Of a DNA stretch of 64,000 bases, positions 16,875-25,362 are shown piece after piece. The position numbers and the translations under genes are program-made. The first letter of the stretch is position 1. Every line of letters starts with the position of its first letter. The stretch is taken from the NCBI RefSeq assembly GCF_016863095.1, contig NZ_BOOF01000009.1, positions 214,250 through 278,249 on the forward strand, in the 5' to 3' direction. Origin of the DNA: Microbispora siamensis (GTDB lineage: Bacteria; Actinomycetota; Actinomycetes; Streptosporangiales; Streptosporangiaceae). The notes beneath the pieces are model-generated. The model was given only the letters and a program-made list of their open reading frames with translations, was not told where the DNA came from and did no database searches.

Positions 16875-17640
16875 TAAACGTGGTACGGCCCGGGACGCCC
16901 GGTCGTCCTCCATGCCCACTCGACGCGTGCCCTCTCGACGCGTGGCCGCGGAGACGGCACGGCGGGTCCTGCTCCCGCTCGCGCTCATGGCCCTGGTGAC
17001 CCTCGGGCTCGGCCTGCTGCTCACCAGGGTCCTGGAGCACTCGACGCTCGTCGCGCAGGACGAGGCGGTCAGCCGCGAGATCGCCCAGGAGCGCACGCCG
17101 TTCTGGAACGAGGTGACCCACTACGCCTCGATGCTGTCCGACACCCCGGTGATCATCGTGGTGACGACGATCATGGCGATCCTCTTCCGGGTCGTCTACC
17201 GGCGCTGGCGGGAGTCGGTCTTCCTGGTGGCCGCCGTCTGCGCCCAGTCGGCGATCTTCCTGCTGGCGACCGTGTTCGCACAGCGGGCCCGCCCGCACGT
17301 GCCGCATCTCGACCCGGCGCCGCCCACGTCCAGCTATCCGTCGGGGCACACCAGCGCCGCCGTGGCGTTCTACTGCGGCACCGCGCTCGTGCTGACCCTG
17401 CACACGCACCGCCACACGATCCTGAACGCGCTGTGGTGGCTGCTCGGCGCGGGAGCGGCCCTGGCGGTCGGCCTGGCCAGGCTCTACCGGGGCATGCACC
17501 ATCTGACGGACGTGAGCTGGGGCTACGTGCTCGGGATCTTCTGCGTGGTCGTGCTCGCCCAGGCCCTGCTGCTGCGGCCGATCACGGCGTCGCGGCGGGC
17601 CGCGCCGAAGCGGGCCGTACGCGGGGCCGCGCTTACCTGA
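16861..17640 (+). CDS. PAP2 family phosphatase (second of two)
   Basis: A 259-residue paralogue of the gene before it but with low identity. PAP2 motifs are FAQRARPH (motif 1 region), YPSGHTSAA (motif 2) and RLYRGMHHLTDVSWG (motif 3). The N-terminus has a basic, Arg/Ser-rich cytosolic stretch before the first helix. The start is TTG 16861, strongly supported by GAAGGAGG at 16848-16854 with good spacing. It overlaps the preceding gene by 14 bp, so the two are made from one transcript. A strong terminator follows at 17663. Confidence 0.87.
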   Translation: MAADSKRGTARDARSSSMPTRRVPSRRVAAETARRVLLPLALMALVTLGLGLLLTRVLEHSTLVAQDEAVSREIAQERTPFWNEVTHYASMLSDTPVIIVVTTIMAILFRVVYRRWRESVFLVAAVCAQSAIFLLATVFAQRARPHVPHLDPAPPTSSYPSGHTSAAVAFYCGTALVLTLHTHRHTILNALWWLLGAGAALAVGLARLYRGMHHLTDVSWGYVLGIFCVVVLAQALLLRPITASRRAAPKRAVRGAALT

Positions 17641-17662
17641 TCGCCTCAGCGATCAGCCGGTT

Positions 17663-17698
17663 CACGGCCACCGGCTCCGCGGCGAGCCGGTGGCCGTG
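17663..17698. terminator. Perfect 15-bp hairpin, bidirectional terminator
   Basis: CACGGCCACCGGCTC (17663-17677) pairs perfectly with 17684-17698 around a 6-base loop. It lies between the convergent PAP2 gene and the hypothetical gene at 17703, so it probably serves both. Confidence 0.75.
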
Positions 17699-17702
17699 GC
17701 GG

Positions 17703-18395
17703 TCAGGCCGAAAGGCCGGTGAGGCGGCAGGCGTCCGCCCAGCGTGCGGGATCCACCGCGGCGGGGGCGGGCTCGGCGGACTCGGTGGCGGTTCCGGCGG
17801 CGGGTCGCAGCAGGGACCAGCAGTCGTCGATCGTGTCGGCCAGCAGATCGCGCAGCAGCGGATCGGGGTCGGGCACGCACGCCTGAGCGATGCCCCGCAC
17901 CGCGAGCTGCACCGTGTTCGGCGCGGCGTACCTGCGGAAGCCCTTGGGCGAGACCCGCACCCCGCGCCCGAAGGTGTAGGCCCAGCGGGTGGCGTCCGGC
18001 ACCTGGGCCAGCGCCTGCCTGCTGCGCTCGTCCAGGTCGCCGGCAGGGCGGCCCTCCAGCTCGGCGAGCACGTGCTCGGCCGACAGGACCGAGACCGCCA
18101 TCGCGAGCTGGCGCTCGTGCGCGACGACCGGCAGCGCCGCCCTGGCCGAGCACAGGGCGATCCGCGCGTCGAGGCGCGAATCGTCGCCCGTCAGGCCGAT
18201 CACCGACGGAATCAGCTCGGCCAGGCGGGGCCGGGCGGCGTCGGAGGTGTGGTCGTTGACGAGGCGGGCGAGCCCGGCGAGCAGCGGGTGCGTACACGAC
18301 GGATGGTCGCTCCACCGCTCACCTGCGAGGTAGGACGCGAACTCCATGAAGCAGGCGCCCTTGCTGGGATTTCGATGCTTGCCACGAGAGAGCAT
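17703..18395 (-). CDS. Conserved actinobacterial hypothetical protein
   Basis: A protein of about 230 residues with no recognised enzyme motif. The N-terminal stretch RNPSKGACFMEFASYLAGERWSDHPSC followed by THPLLAGLARLVNDHTSD is, as I recall, conserved in many actinomycete proteins of unknown function, so a start upstream of the internal Met (ATG 18347) is favoured; ATG 18395 is used here, and GTG 18425 is also possible. The middle is Ala/Leu-rich and helical. The C-terminal 30 residues are Ala/Pro-rich and probably disordered. Cytoplasmic. It stands alone, ended by the shared hairpin at 17663. Confidence 0.65.
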   Translation of the reverse strand: MLSRGKHRNPSKGACFMEFASYLAGERWSDHPSCTHPLLAGLARLVNDHTSDAARPRLAELIPSVIGLTGDDSRLDARIALCSARAALPVVAHERQLAMAVSVLSAEHVLAELEGRPAGDLDERSRQALAQVPDATRWAYTFGRGVRVSPKGFRRYAAPNTVQLAVRGIAQACVPDPDPLLRDLLADTIDDCWSLLRPAAGTATESAEPAPAAVDPARWADACRLTGLSA

Positions 18396-18659
18396 GGGCA
18401 TCGCTGGAGGCATCTGACCGTGCACGAGCTACTCCACGCTGAATCGCCTGTTGTGTCCCTTTCAGTGTGCGCTCGCTATCGGACGTTGAGAAGAACTCTT
18501 ACCGCGACTTGTCCCTCGCATGAGGGAACGCACCAGTGGCGGCCACGGGGGCCGTCACCGGCGGCCGGGTCGCGCGGCGAATAACCGGCCCGCCGGGGTT
18601 CTCCACGTCCATGGGATGCATCGTGACAGCTACCTGGGCGGGTTGTTTATTTAAGAGAT

Positions 18660-19577
18660 ATGCCTGCAGACATCGACGACCAGGCGGTGAGCGACTGGTG
18701 CCTTGAGCACCTGGGCTCCCCGGTCGCCGGACGCACCTTCACCGCGGGAAACCTGTCCACGGTGTACGGCCTGCGGCTGGCCGACGACCGCGAGGTGGTG
18801 CTGAAAGTTCGGAACGCTGATCCGCGGCTGGACGCCTGTACCTGGGTACAGCGCCGGATGTGGCAGGCGGGATTCCCGTGCCCGGAGCCGTTGACCGGTG
18901 TGCTGCCGCTGGGACCGAAGGCCGCCAGCGCCGAGGCGTCGCTGCCGGGCGGTGGACCACCGGAACTCGCCGATGCGCCGCAGCTGTTCGCCGGTCTCCT
19001 GGCCGACTTCGTGACCTGTGCGGAGAGCCTCGGACCGCAGCCGGTACTGCGGCCCGCGCCCGCCTGGGTCCACTGGTACCACCAGGAGGACGGCGTCTGG
19101 CCGGTCCCGGACGACCGCGACGTCGACCTCAATGCCGAGCGGTGCTCCGTCACCGCATGGATCGACGAGCTCGGTGCGGCCGTGCGCGAGCGGCTGGAGG
19201 AGGTCCGCGACGCGGCGTACGTCATCGGACACGGGGACTGGGACGGGCGCAACGTGACGTTTCTCCGCGGCCGGCCGCTGGCGGTCCACGACTGGGACAG
19301 CGTGGTCTACGAGCCCGAGGTGGTGATCGTCGGTCAGGCGGCCGCCATGTTCGAGGGCGGGCCCACCGGTGCGGGTGCCTCGGTCGAGCGGACCGAGGCA
19401 TTCCTCGAGGCGTACCAGAGCGCGCGCGGACACGCGTTCAGCGAGAACGAACTGCAGCTGTGCTGGGCGGCGGGCCTGTGGGTGCGCGCGTTCAACGCCA
19501 AAAAGTTCCACCTGGACGACTTCGACGCACTGGGGCGCGAAGAAGCCGGCACGAGGATGAGGCGTGCGGGGCTCTGA
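18660..19577 (+). CDS. Aminoglycoside phosphotransferase (APH)-family kinase-like protein
   Basis: A 305-residue protein with an APH/choline-kinase fold. Visible are the ATP lysine in EVVLKVRN, the catalytic loop VIGHGDWDGRNV (HGDxxxxN), and the metal-binding HDWDSV. Substrates in this family are small hydroxyl compounds, including aminoglycosides and homoserine or choline analogues; the sequence does not reveal which. The GC content of the upstream region is low just before the start (TTTATTTAAGAGAT), which may be promoter and leader. It is monocistronic, followed by the convergent tRNA pair. Confidence 0.75.
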   Translation: MPADIDDQAVSDWCLEHLGSPVAGRTFTAGNLSTVYGLRLADDREVVLKVRNADPRLDACTWVQRRMWQAGFPCPEPLTGVLPLGPKAASAEASLPGGGPPELADAPQLFAGLLADFVTCAESLGPQPVLRPAPAWVHWYHQEDGVWPVPDDRDVDLNAERCSVTAWIDELGAAVRERLEEVRDAAYVIGHGDWDGRNVTFLRGRPLAVHDWDSVVYEPEVVIVGQAAAMFEGGPTGAGASVERTEAFLEAYQSARGHAFSENELQLCWAAGLWVRAFNAKKFHLDDFDALGREEAGTRMRRAGL

Positions 19578-19741
19578 CGTGACGACGGGCGGGATCTGGT
19601 CGGTGGCTCCACCCACCGCTGCCGGCCGCGCCGGATCATGCCCGGCAGCAGCCCGATCCGAGCGCGACGACCGTGGAAGCGGAAGTTCCGTGCGTGGGCG
19701 TGACATGAACGCCGACATCCGGAACCGGGTCGGAAAAACAG

Positions 19742-19812
19742 AGGTGGAGACGGGATTTGAACCCGTGTACGCGGCTTTGCAGGCCGCTGCCTCGCCTCTC
19801 GGCCACTCCACC
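19742..19812 (-). tRNA. tRNA-Cys(GCA)
   Basis: The minus-strand acceptor GGTGGAG pairs with CTCCACC, the anticodon loop CTGCAAA sits in the stem GCGGC/GCCGC, and the T-arm has GGTTCAAATCC. The discriminator is U, as expected for Cys. No CCA is encoded. It is identical in sequence to the copy at 49427-49497, also beside tRNA-Gly. Confidence 0.95.
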
Positions 19813-19842
19813 AGAGCGAGGCCCGCAGTCGTGACCTCTCGG

Positions 19843-19914
19843 AGCGGAAGACGGGATTCGAACCCGCGACCCTCACCTTGGCAAGGTGATGCTCTACCAC
19901 TGAGCCACTTCCGC
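19843..19914 (-). tRNA. tRNA-Gly(GCC)
   Basis: Acceptor GCGGAAG/CTTCCGC, anticodon loop TTGCCAA in the stem ACCTT/AAGGT region, and T-arm GGTTCGAATCC. It lies 30 bp upstream of tRNA-Cys on the same strand and is identical to the copy at 49511-49582. Confidence 0.95.
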
Positions 19915-19968
19915 GTCCGCCTTGCGGCGACGTGGCTACTGTACCGGGTTTTCCGCTCCGGTGTGTAC

Positions 19969-20631
19969 TCAGAACGGCCGGGCGCTCGGCCTGCGGAACA
20001 CCCGGTCGGCTCCCCGCTCGATCGCGGGCAGGGTCAGGAAGATCTCCAGGATCCGCGTGAGCCGGTGCACCTCGTTGCGGTGGAAGGCCGGCCCCTCCGC
20101 CCTAGCCAGCATCAGCGACAGCGCCAGCGGCGGCAGCGGTGCGACGATCACGTGCAGGCCGGACGGCAGCGTGGCGGCCGTCGGCCGGGGCGGTGTGTCC
20201 TCGGGGAAGGGAATGTCCTCGGGCGCCCGCCAGCTCGCGTACACGGTGACGCGCGGGTCCTTCTCCGTTGTGGCCGCCGCCCAGTCGGCGCTGAACAGCA
20301 CCGGCATGGAGTCGATCAGCGTGCCGAGCGCGCGGTCGCCCGCCGTGGTGAGGAACTTGAGGATCTCCAGCTCCGGATAGGTGCCGGGCGCCTCCCTGGT
20401 GCCCCAGACGCCCTCGATCCTGACCTCGTCCACGCCTTCCAGGGCCCGTACGAGGTCCTCGCGGGGGGCGGTGTCGGGCCAGTAGACGGTGAAGTCGTCG
20501 AGGGCGCGGCCGTCGCCCCGGTCGAGCACCGTCACCTGCGTGATGTCGGCGCCCGCGGACCCGAGGATCCCGGTCACCTGGCTCAGCGAGCCCGGACGAT
20601 CCGGCAAGGCGATTCTCAGCCGCAGCAACAT
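19969..20631 (-). CDS. ACT-domain amino-acid-binding protein
   Basis: A 220-residue protein whose first 75 residues form an ACT domain (LLRLRIALPDRPGSLSQVTGILGSAGADITQVTVLDRG), the usual fold for binding amino acids and regulating enzymes. The rest (about 145 residues) is a second domain with mixed Leu/Pro-rich segments (IVAPLPPLALSLMLARAEGPAF) that I do not recognise beyond its presence in actinobacterial ACT proteins. The start MLLRL at 20631 has GGGGAGG upstream, so the GTG at 20646 is less likely. It is divergent from dusB across about 100 bp. Confidence 0.8.
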   Translation of the reverse strand: MLLRLRIALPDRPGSLSQVTGILGSAGADITQVTVLDRGDGRALDDFTVYWPDTAPREDLVRALEGVDEVRIEGVWGTREAPGTYPELEILKFLTTAGDRALGTLIDSMPVLFSADWAAATTEKDPRVTVYASWRAPEDIPFPEDTPPRPTAATLPSGLHVIVAPLPPLALSLMLARAEGPAFHRNEVHRLTRILEIFLTLPAIERGADRVFRRPSARPF

Positions 20632-20733
20632 GACGACCTCCCCCACCGTTGGTCCAGGTCAGATTAACCGGGTCAAAAGCCTCACGTCCATGATCTTGTA
20701 CGGCTCACCGCCGGCAGCGGGGAGAATGAACGA

Positions 20734-21846
20734 GTGAAAATCGGCGCGCTCGAGGTCTGGCCCCCGGTGGTGCTCGCTCCCATGGCGGGCATCACGAACA
20801 TCGGTTTCCGCACGCTGTGCCGGGAGCAGGGCGGTGGCCTGTTCGTGTCCGAGATGATCACTTCGCGGGCGCTGGTCGAGCGGGTGCCGCTCACGTTCCA
20901 GATGATCCGGTTCGGCGCGGACGAGTCCCCCCGCAGCATCCAGTTGTACGGCGTCGATCCGGCCGTCATCGGCAAGGCCGCGCGGATGATCGCCGAGGAG
21001 GACCTGGCCGACCACATCGACCTGAACTTCGGCTGCCCCGTGCCCAAGGTCACCCGCAGGGGCGGCGGGTCGGCCCTGCCGTACAAGCGCAACCTGCTGC
21101 GCGCCATCCTGCGCGAGGCGGTGGCCGGCGCCGGGCCGCTGCCGGTCACGATGAAGATGCGCATGGGCATCGACGAGGACCACCTGACCTACGTCGAGGC
21201 GGGACGCATCGCCGTGGAGGAGGGCCTCGCCGCCGTCGCCCTGCACGCCCGTACGGCCCGCCAGCACTACGGCGGCACCGCGCACTGGGACGCGATCAAG
21301 CGGCTGAAGGACGCGGTGCCGGAGATCCCGGTGCTCGGCAACGGCGACATCTGGAGCGCCGACGACGCGTTGCGCATGGTCGCGGAGACCGGCTGCGACG
21401 GCGTGGTGATCGGGCGGGGCTGCCTGGGGCGGCCGTGGCTGTTCCGCGACCTCGACCTCGCCTTCCGGGGCTCGGCCGAGCGCGTCCGGCCTCGCCTGGG
21501 TGAGGTCGGCGCGATGATGCTGCGCCACGCCGAGCTGTTGTGCGAGGTCATCGGCAGTGAGCCGCACGGGCTGGCCGACTTCCGCAAGCACGTCGGCTGG
21601 TATCTCAAGGGCTTCGTCGTCGGAGCCGAGACCCGCCGTGCCCTCACCTCGGTCACCCGGCTGTCGGAGATGGCCGAACGGGTGGCCGAGCTCGACGCGG
21701 ACCAGCCGTGGCCGGACGAGGCCGACGGCCCCCGCGGCAAGAGCGGCGAGAGATCGAAGGTGTCGCTGCCGCACGGCTGGCTCGACGACCCCGACGACAT
21801 GACGATCCCCGGCGCCGGGGCCGAGGACCCCACCTCTGGCGGCTGA
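20734..21846 (+). CDS. dusB: tRNA-dihydrouridine synthase
   Basis: A 370-residue flavin enzyme that reduces uridine in tRNA D-loops. Signatures are VVLAPMAGITNIGFRTLCRE at the start, the catalytic cysteine in NFGCPVPKVTRRGGGSAL, LHARTARQHYGG, and GNGDIWSADDALRMV. The C-terminal helical tRNA-binding domain contains RKHVGWYLKGF. Start GTG 20734 has GGGGAGAA 11 bp upstream. The last 40 residues form a charged tail. Monocistronic. Confidence 0.94.
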   Translation: MKIGALEVWPPVVLAPMAGITNIGFRTLCREQGGGLFVSEMITSRALVERVPLTFQMIRFGADESPRSIQLYGVDPAVIGKAARMIAEEDLADHIDLNFGCPVPKVTRRGGGSALPYKRNLLRAILREAVAGAGPLPVTMKMRMGIDEDHLTYVEAGRIAVEEGLAAVALHARTARQHYGGTAHWDAIKRLKDAVPEIPVLGNGDIWSADDALRMVAETGCDGVVIGRGCLGRPWLFRDLDLAFRGSAERVRPRLGEVGAMMLRHAELLCEVIGSEPHGLADFRKHVGWYLKGFVVGAETRRALTSVTRLSEMAERVAELDADQPWPDEADGPRGKSGERSKVSLPHGWLDDPDDMTIPGAGAEDPTSGG

Positions 21847-21852
21847 GCGCGT

Positions 21853-21892
21853 TCATGGCGCCCGCTCCGCCCGCGAGCTCATGGCGCCCGCT
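21853..21892. repeat. 14-bp direct repeat after dusB
   Basis: TCATGGCGCCCGCT occurs at 21853-21866 and again at 21879-21892, a 26-bp period, in the gap between dusB and the decayed ABC gene. The function is unknown and it may be chance or a slippage product. Confidence 0.4.
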
Positions 21893-21913
21893 GCGCGCGC
21901 GTAGGCTCGGGGG

Positions 21914-23192
21914 ATGACGAACGCGATCATCACGGCCCGGGGGGTCGGGCTGGACCTGGGCGGCGTGCCCGTGCTGCGCGGCGTGGATCTCACCGCCGTT
22001 CCGGGCGAGATCGTCGCCGTCATGGGGGAGAACGGCGTCGGGAAGTCGACGCTGCTGCGCTGCCTGGCCGGCCTGCACCCCTCGCCGCGCGGCGAGTGGC
22101 CAGCAGTCCCCGGCCTCGGACGCCCGGCTGCAGTTCCTGATCGCCGGGGCGCTTTCCGCGGCCGTGCTCGCGGCCGTGCTCGGCGCGGGCCCCGGCCGCC
22201 GGATCCTCGCCGCCGTCGCCGAGGCGCCCGCCTCCCTGGGCGCGGCAGTCGCGGGCGTCGCCTCCGTCGTGGCCGCCTTCCTCGTACGGCGGGCCTGGGC
22301 GGCGCTCGACCGCATCCCCGCCCGCCGGATCCTGGCCTCCTCGACCAGGACGGCGCGGGTGACCTCGGCGGCGACCACGCTGGATCCCGGGATGCTGACC
22401 TGGGTCGCGGAGGACGCCCACTGGCGCGGCCGTGCGCTGCGTTCCCGCCCCTGGCCCCGCCTGGTGTCGCGGCTCGGCGCCGCGCCCGCGCTGGCCTGGC
22501 AGGAGTGGCTGCGGGTGGGCAGGCGGCCGGGCCGCCTGGCGGCGCTGCTCGGCGCGGCGGCCCTGCCCGCCGTCTGCGCGAACGCCACCGGAGGCGGGTC
22601 CGGGCCGGCCGCCGGGATGCTGCTGTGCGGGGCGCTGACCGCCGCCGCGATGTGCACCGGAGGGGTCCGGCGCGACGGCGGCGACCCGGCCCTGGCCCGG
22701 ATGCTGGCCGTGGACGGCAGGGCCGTGACGGCCGCCCGGGCGGTGCTGCCCACGCTGCTGGCCGCCTCCTGGTCGGCGCTCGCCCTGGTGGTCCTCCAGG
22801 CCGCGAGCACGCTGCCGGCCGGGGCCTGGTGGGCGCTCGGCCCGGCCGCCGCGCCCGCGCTCGCCGCGGGCGCGCTGCGGATGGCCCGGCGGCGGCCCGT
22901 CGACCACTCCATGCCGGTCATCGACACCCCGGGCGGCGCGGTGCCGACCGGACCGCTGATCTGGTTGGCGACCGGCGTGGACCTCGCGCTGCTCGGGTCC
23001 CTGCCCGCGCTCGCCGCGCTGGCGTCGCGGCCCGCCTCGGTGGCGCCGTACGTCGCGGCGCAGGCCGTCGTAGGAGCCGCGGTGCTCGCCGCCTACGTCC
23101 TCAGGTCCGCCCGGAGAGTCGGCGGCCAGGGCCTGTCTCGAAGTCGTCGCACAGTAGGGCAGACGGCTTCGAGACGGGCAAGACTCCCTTGA
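21914..23192 (+). pseudogene. Collapsed ABC ATPase / DUF6297-like permease locus
   Basis: The first 60 or so codons from ATG 21914 encode the start of an ABC ATPase (GVGLDLGGVPVLRGVDL, Walker A GENGVGKSTLLRCLAG), but after HPSPRGE near 22097 the frame loses all homology: no Q-loop, signature or Walker B. From about 22098, in a different frame, a hydrophobic protein runs to 23192 (RLQFLIAGALSAAVLAAVL..., AWQEWLRVGRRPGRLAALL...) like the actinobacterial DUF6297 permease that normally follows such an ATPase gene. The simplest reading is an internal deletion that removed the ATPase C-terminus and permease N-terminus and left a frameshift. A 428-codon open frame spanning the joint is only a shadow. 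An assembly error is the alternative. Confidence 0.6.
23135..23175. repeat. 9-bp inverted repeat after the DUF6297-like remnant
   Basis: GTCTCGAAG at 23135-23143 and its complement CTTCGAGAC at 23167-23175 are separated by 23 bases. The repeat lies at the end of the decayed permease, 38 bp before the VOC gene, so it may be a weak hairpin terminator or an old insertion-sequence end. Confidence 0.4.
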
Positions 23193-23212
23193 TCTTGTGA
23201 CAGGATCGCGAA

Positions 23213-23608
23213 ATGCTGCGACTCACCGATTTCATCATCGACTGCCCGGACACGATGAAGCTGGCAGCCTTCTACTCCGAGGTGACGGGCCGCCCGATCA
23301 AGGAAGGCAGCCACGAGAACTGGGCCGGCATCAAGTTCGGCGAGGTCGAGCTGGCCTTCATCCGGGTGGACGACTACCGCGCTCCGCAGTGGCCCGACAG
23401 CGAGCACCCCAAGCAGTTCCACCTCGACTTCGAAGTGGACGAGATCGAGTCCGAGCAGCGCCGCGTCCTCGACCTCGGCGCGACGCTGCGGCAGGACTTC
23501 TTCGGCCCCAACGGCTACGGCTGGCGGGTTTACACCGACCCGGTCGGCCACCCCTTCTGCCTGTGCCGCAACAAGGGCGTCATCTGGACCGACCAGGGCC
23601 TGATCTGA
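23213..23608 (+). CDS. VOC family protein
   Basis: A 131-residue glyoxalase-fold protein: start LRLTDFIIDCPDTMKLAAFYSEVTGRP, middle FHLDFEVDEIESEQRRVLDLGAT and the C-terminal GWRVYTDPVGHPFCLC. This is the widespread actinobacterial VOC subtype with a VGHPFCL ending, function unknown. The metal-ligand set is incomplete in appearance, so catalysis is not assured. It converges on the phosphoribosyltransferase gene with a 45-bp gap. Confidence 0.83.
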   Translation: MLRLTDFIIDCPDTMKLAAFYSEVTGRPIKEGSHENWAGIKFGEVELAFIRVDDYRAPQWPDSEHPKQFHLDFEVDEIESEQRRVLDLGATLRQDFFGPNGYGWRVYTDPVGHPFCLCRNKGVIWTDQGLI

Positions 23609-23653
23609 TCGAAGCGCGCTCACAGGGCCGGTAGCCGGGATCGCCGGTCCGCT

Positions 23654-24454
23654 TCAGGCGGCCCGGCCACAGGCCGACTCGCAAACACAGCAGCGATCGA
23701 AGCTGAAGGGCCGGTCGCATGACTCCTGCCAGATCTTGGCGCTGTACGGGTCGGTGGACGCCGGATTCATCAACCGTGCGACGACGAGGGCCACCACTGT
23801 CTGGGCGCCTTTGGCGATGAGTGCGGACGCGGCACTCTGCAGGTGCGCGCCGGACACGAACAGATCGTTCACCAGCAGTACCCGCTCACCGTTCAACTCG
23901 CCGCCCCGCACCCGGAACGCGTTCGAATGGGATTTCCGGGCGGCGAGCACCGGAGCGAATTCGCCATCCGCCTGCAGCAGGAGGGGCCGGAAGAGGCGAG
24001 CCAAAGCGCTCACCTTGCCGACGACCGCATCCATGAGAGGGAACGCTTGGATGGGGCGCTCGGCGCCGGTGCTCGGTATCGTGGCCACGATCGTGAAGGA
24101 CCCGCCGGCCAGCCCCCGCAGGCAGCCGGCGTGTTTCTGGTAGAAGTGGGTCACTGTCGCGGCGAGGAAATCCACGCGGCTACGTCGGCCTGTGACACCG
24201 TAGGGGGTTTTCTCGCGGACCAGGACGTCGTACAACTGCGTCTCCTTGGTGGTCAGCGAGATCGGCACCACGTTTTCGGTGTAACCGGTCAGATTTTGTG
24301 TGGTGCGTTTGCAACTGGCGCAGGTGGGCCATGGCTTTCCGTTCCCGCGGTTGTTCGGCCCGGAGTGACAGATTCGGCAAACCCCCAGTCGCACGGGCGG
24401 AACGGCATGGAACAGCGGCAGGAAACCGCGAGTGAACGCCTCGGCGTCACCCAT
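23654..24454 (-). CDS. ComF-like phosphoribosyltransferase with N-terminal zinc finger
   Basis: A 266-residue protein. Near the N-terminus four cysteines (26, 29, 45, 48: CRICH ... CASC) form a zinc finger as in ComFC proteins. The C-terminal half has the type I phosphoribosyltransferase fold, with the PRPP-loop position at residues 192-205 reading VLLVNDLFVSGAHL. Normal loops have two acids then T-(S/T)-G-x-(T/S); here the first acid is Asn and the loop is VSGAH, so PRPP binding may be altered. A second Cys cluster (CCVCESAC) ends the protein. ATG 24454 lies 2 bases after the stop of the DprA-like gene, so the pair is surely co-transcribed. GTG 24511 is an alternative start. Confidence 0.72.
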   Translation of the reverse strand: MGDAEAFTRGFLPLFHAVPPVRLGVCRICHSGPNNRGNGKPWPTCASCKRTTQNLTGYTENVVPISLTTKETQLYDVLVREKTPYGVTGRRSRVDFLAATVTHFYQKHAGCLRGLAGGSFTIVATIPSTGAERPIQAFPLMDAVVGKVSALARLFRPLLLQADGEFAPVLAARKSHSNAFRVRGGELNGERVLLVNDLFVSGAHLQSAASALIAKGAQTVVALVVARLMNPASTDPYSAKIWQESCDRPFSFDRCCVCESACGRAA

Positions 24455-24456
24455 GG

Positions 24457-25362
24457 TCAGCAGGTGTTCGTTGGAGAGGCCATATCTACGAGATTGACCG
24501 CCTGCTCGCACAGGTCGTCAATGTCCCGAACGGCAGTCATGCCTCCCCGCGAAGCCGCTCGTTCCACCCACGGCTGTTCCTGGTGAAGCCGCTGGGACGC
24601 GAGCACATGGGTGCCGATTCGCAGCGCCTCCTCGACGTGCCCGCAGGAAGGCCCTCCGTCGGCACCGTCGACCACGTACAGGCAGTCGGCCAACCCGCAG
24701 GTCACGGCGCTTGCGAAGGCGTCTGAGCGGCCGATGGGGACGGAGCGGGGCCAGAAGGGGGAGACGATCGCGCCGCGCTCGGCTATCCGCTTGGCCACAT
24801 TGGCGTACTCGCCGTAGGTGGCCGGCTCCGCGATGCCACCCGCGAGGACGGCCACGGTACGGCCGCCGGCGGCCAGCGCAGCCTGATGGACCGCGGCGTC
24901 CAGACGCGTACGCAGGGGCGCGACGACGACCAGACCGGCCTCGGCCAGGGCCTGTGCCGCGGCGGCGGCATGGCTGATGTCGTCCTCGCCGATCACGGCG
25001 ACGGCGCGATGGTCACCGGCTTGGAACCGCTCGCGTACCCACAGAAACGGAGGGCGGTCGTAGGCCCAGATCAGGTTGCCGGGGTAGGTGCCGTCGAGAA
25101 CGGTGACGAGATCGACTCCCTCGGCCCGCATGGCGGCGATGAGGTCGCGTCCCCAGGCGAGGTGGCCGGGCCGGACACGGGTGGCGACGGCGGCGGCGTG
25201 CGCCTGGTCGTCCTCGTCCCGGCCCGCGTAGCCGCCGTCGAGAAGCCGAAGCGCGCTGCCGGAGTCGAGGATGACACGCGCCGTGTGGAACCAGGGCTTG
25301 TCGTGCGTGGCTCTGGTGAGGGCGAGGACGGCTGCCTGCTCGTCGATCGTGGTCATGGTCAT
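24457..25362 (-). CDS. DprA/Smf-like Rossmann-fold protein
   Basis: A 301-residue protein. The N-terminal 110 residues are helical. From about residue 120 it has the DprA/LOG-type Rossmann pattern: VAVIGEDD (DprA has VAIVGSR), then AEAGLVVVAPLRTRLDAAVHQAAL (DprA SGLARGIDxxAHxGAL), GGRTVAVLAGGI, AKRIAERGAIVSPF and GRSDAFASAVTCGLADCLYVVDG (DprA RNRxIAGLSxxxxVVE), with GPSCGHVEEALRIGTHVLA last. DprA loads RecA on incoming single-stranded DNA in transformation. The key Arg/Gly residues are partly replaced, so it may bind another ligand. First gene of a two-gene operon with a ComF-like protein. ATG 25362 or 25356; weak ribosome binding site. Confidence 0.72.
   Translation of the reverse strand: MTMTTIDEQAAVLALTRATHDKPWFHTARVILDSGSALRLLDGGYAGRDEDDQAHAAAVATRVRPGHLAWGRDLIAAMRAEGVDLVTVLDGTYPGNLIWAYDRPPFLWVRERFQAGDHRAVAVIGEDDISHAAAAAQALAEAGLVVVAPLRTRLDAAVHQAALAAGGRTVAVLAGGIAEPATYGEYANVAKRIAERGAIVSPFWPRSVPIGRSDAFASAVTCGLADCLYVVDGADGGPSCGHVEEALRIGTHVLASQRLHQEQPWVERAASRGGMTAVRDIDDLCEQAVNLVDMASPTNTC

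Noticed and set aside
21914..23200. A single 428-residue ABC fusion protein
   Set aside because: Past residue 65 the frame shows no ABC or permease motifs; the permease is in another frame.
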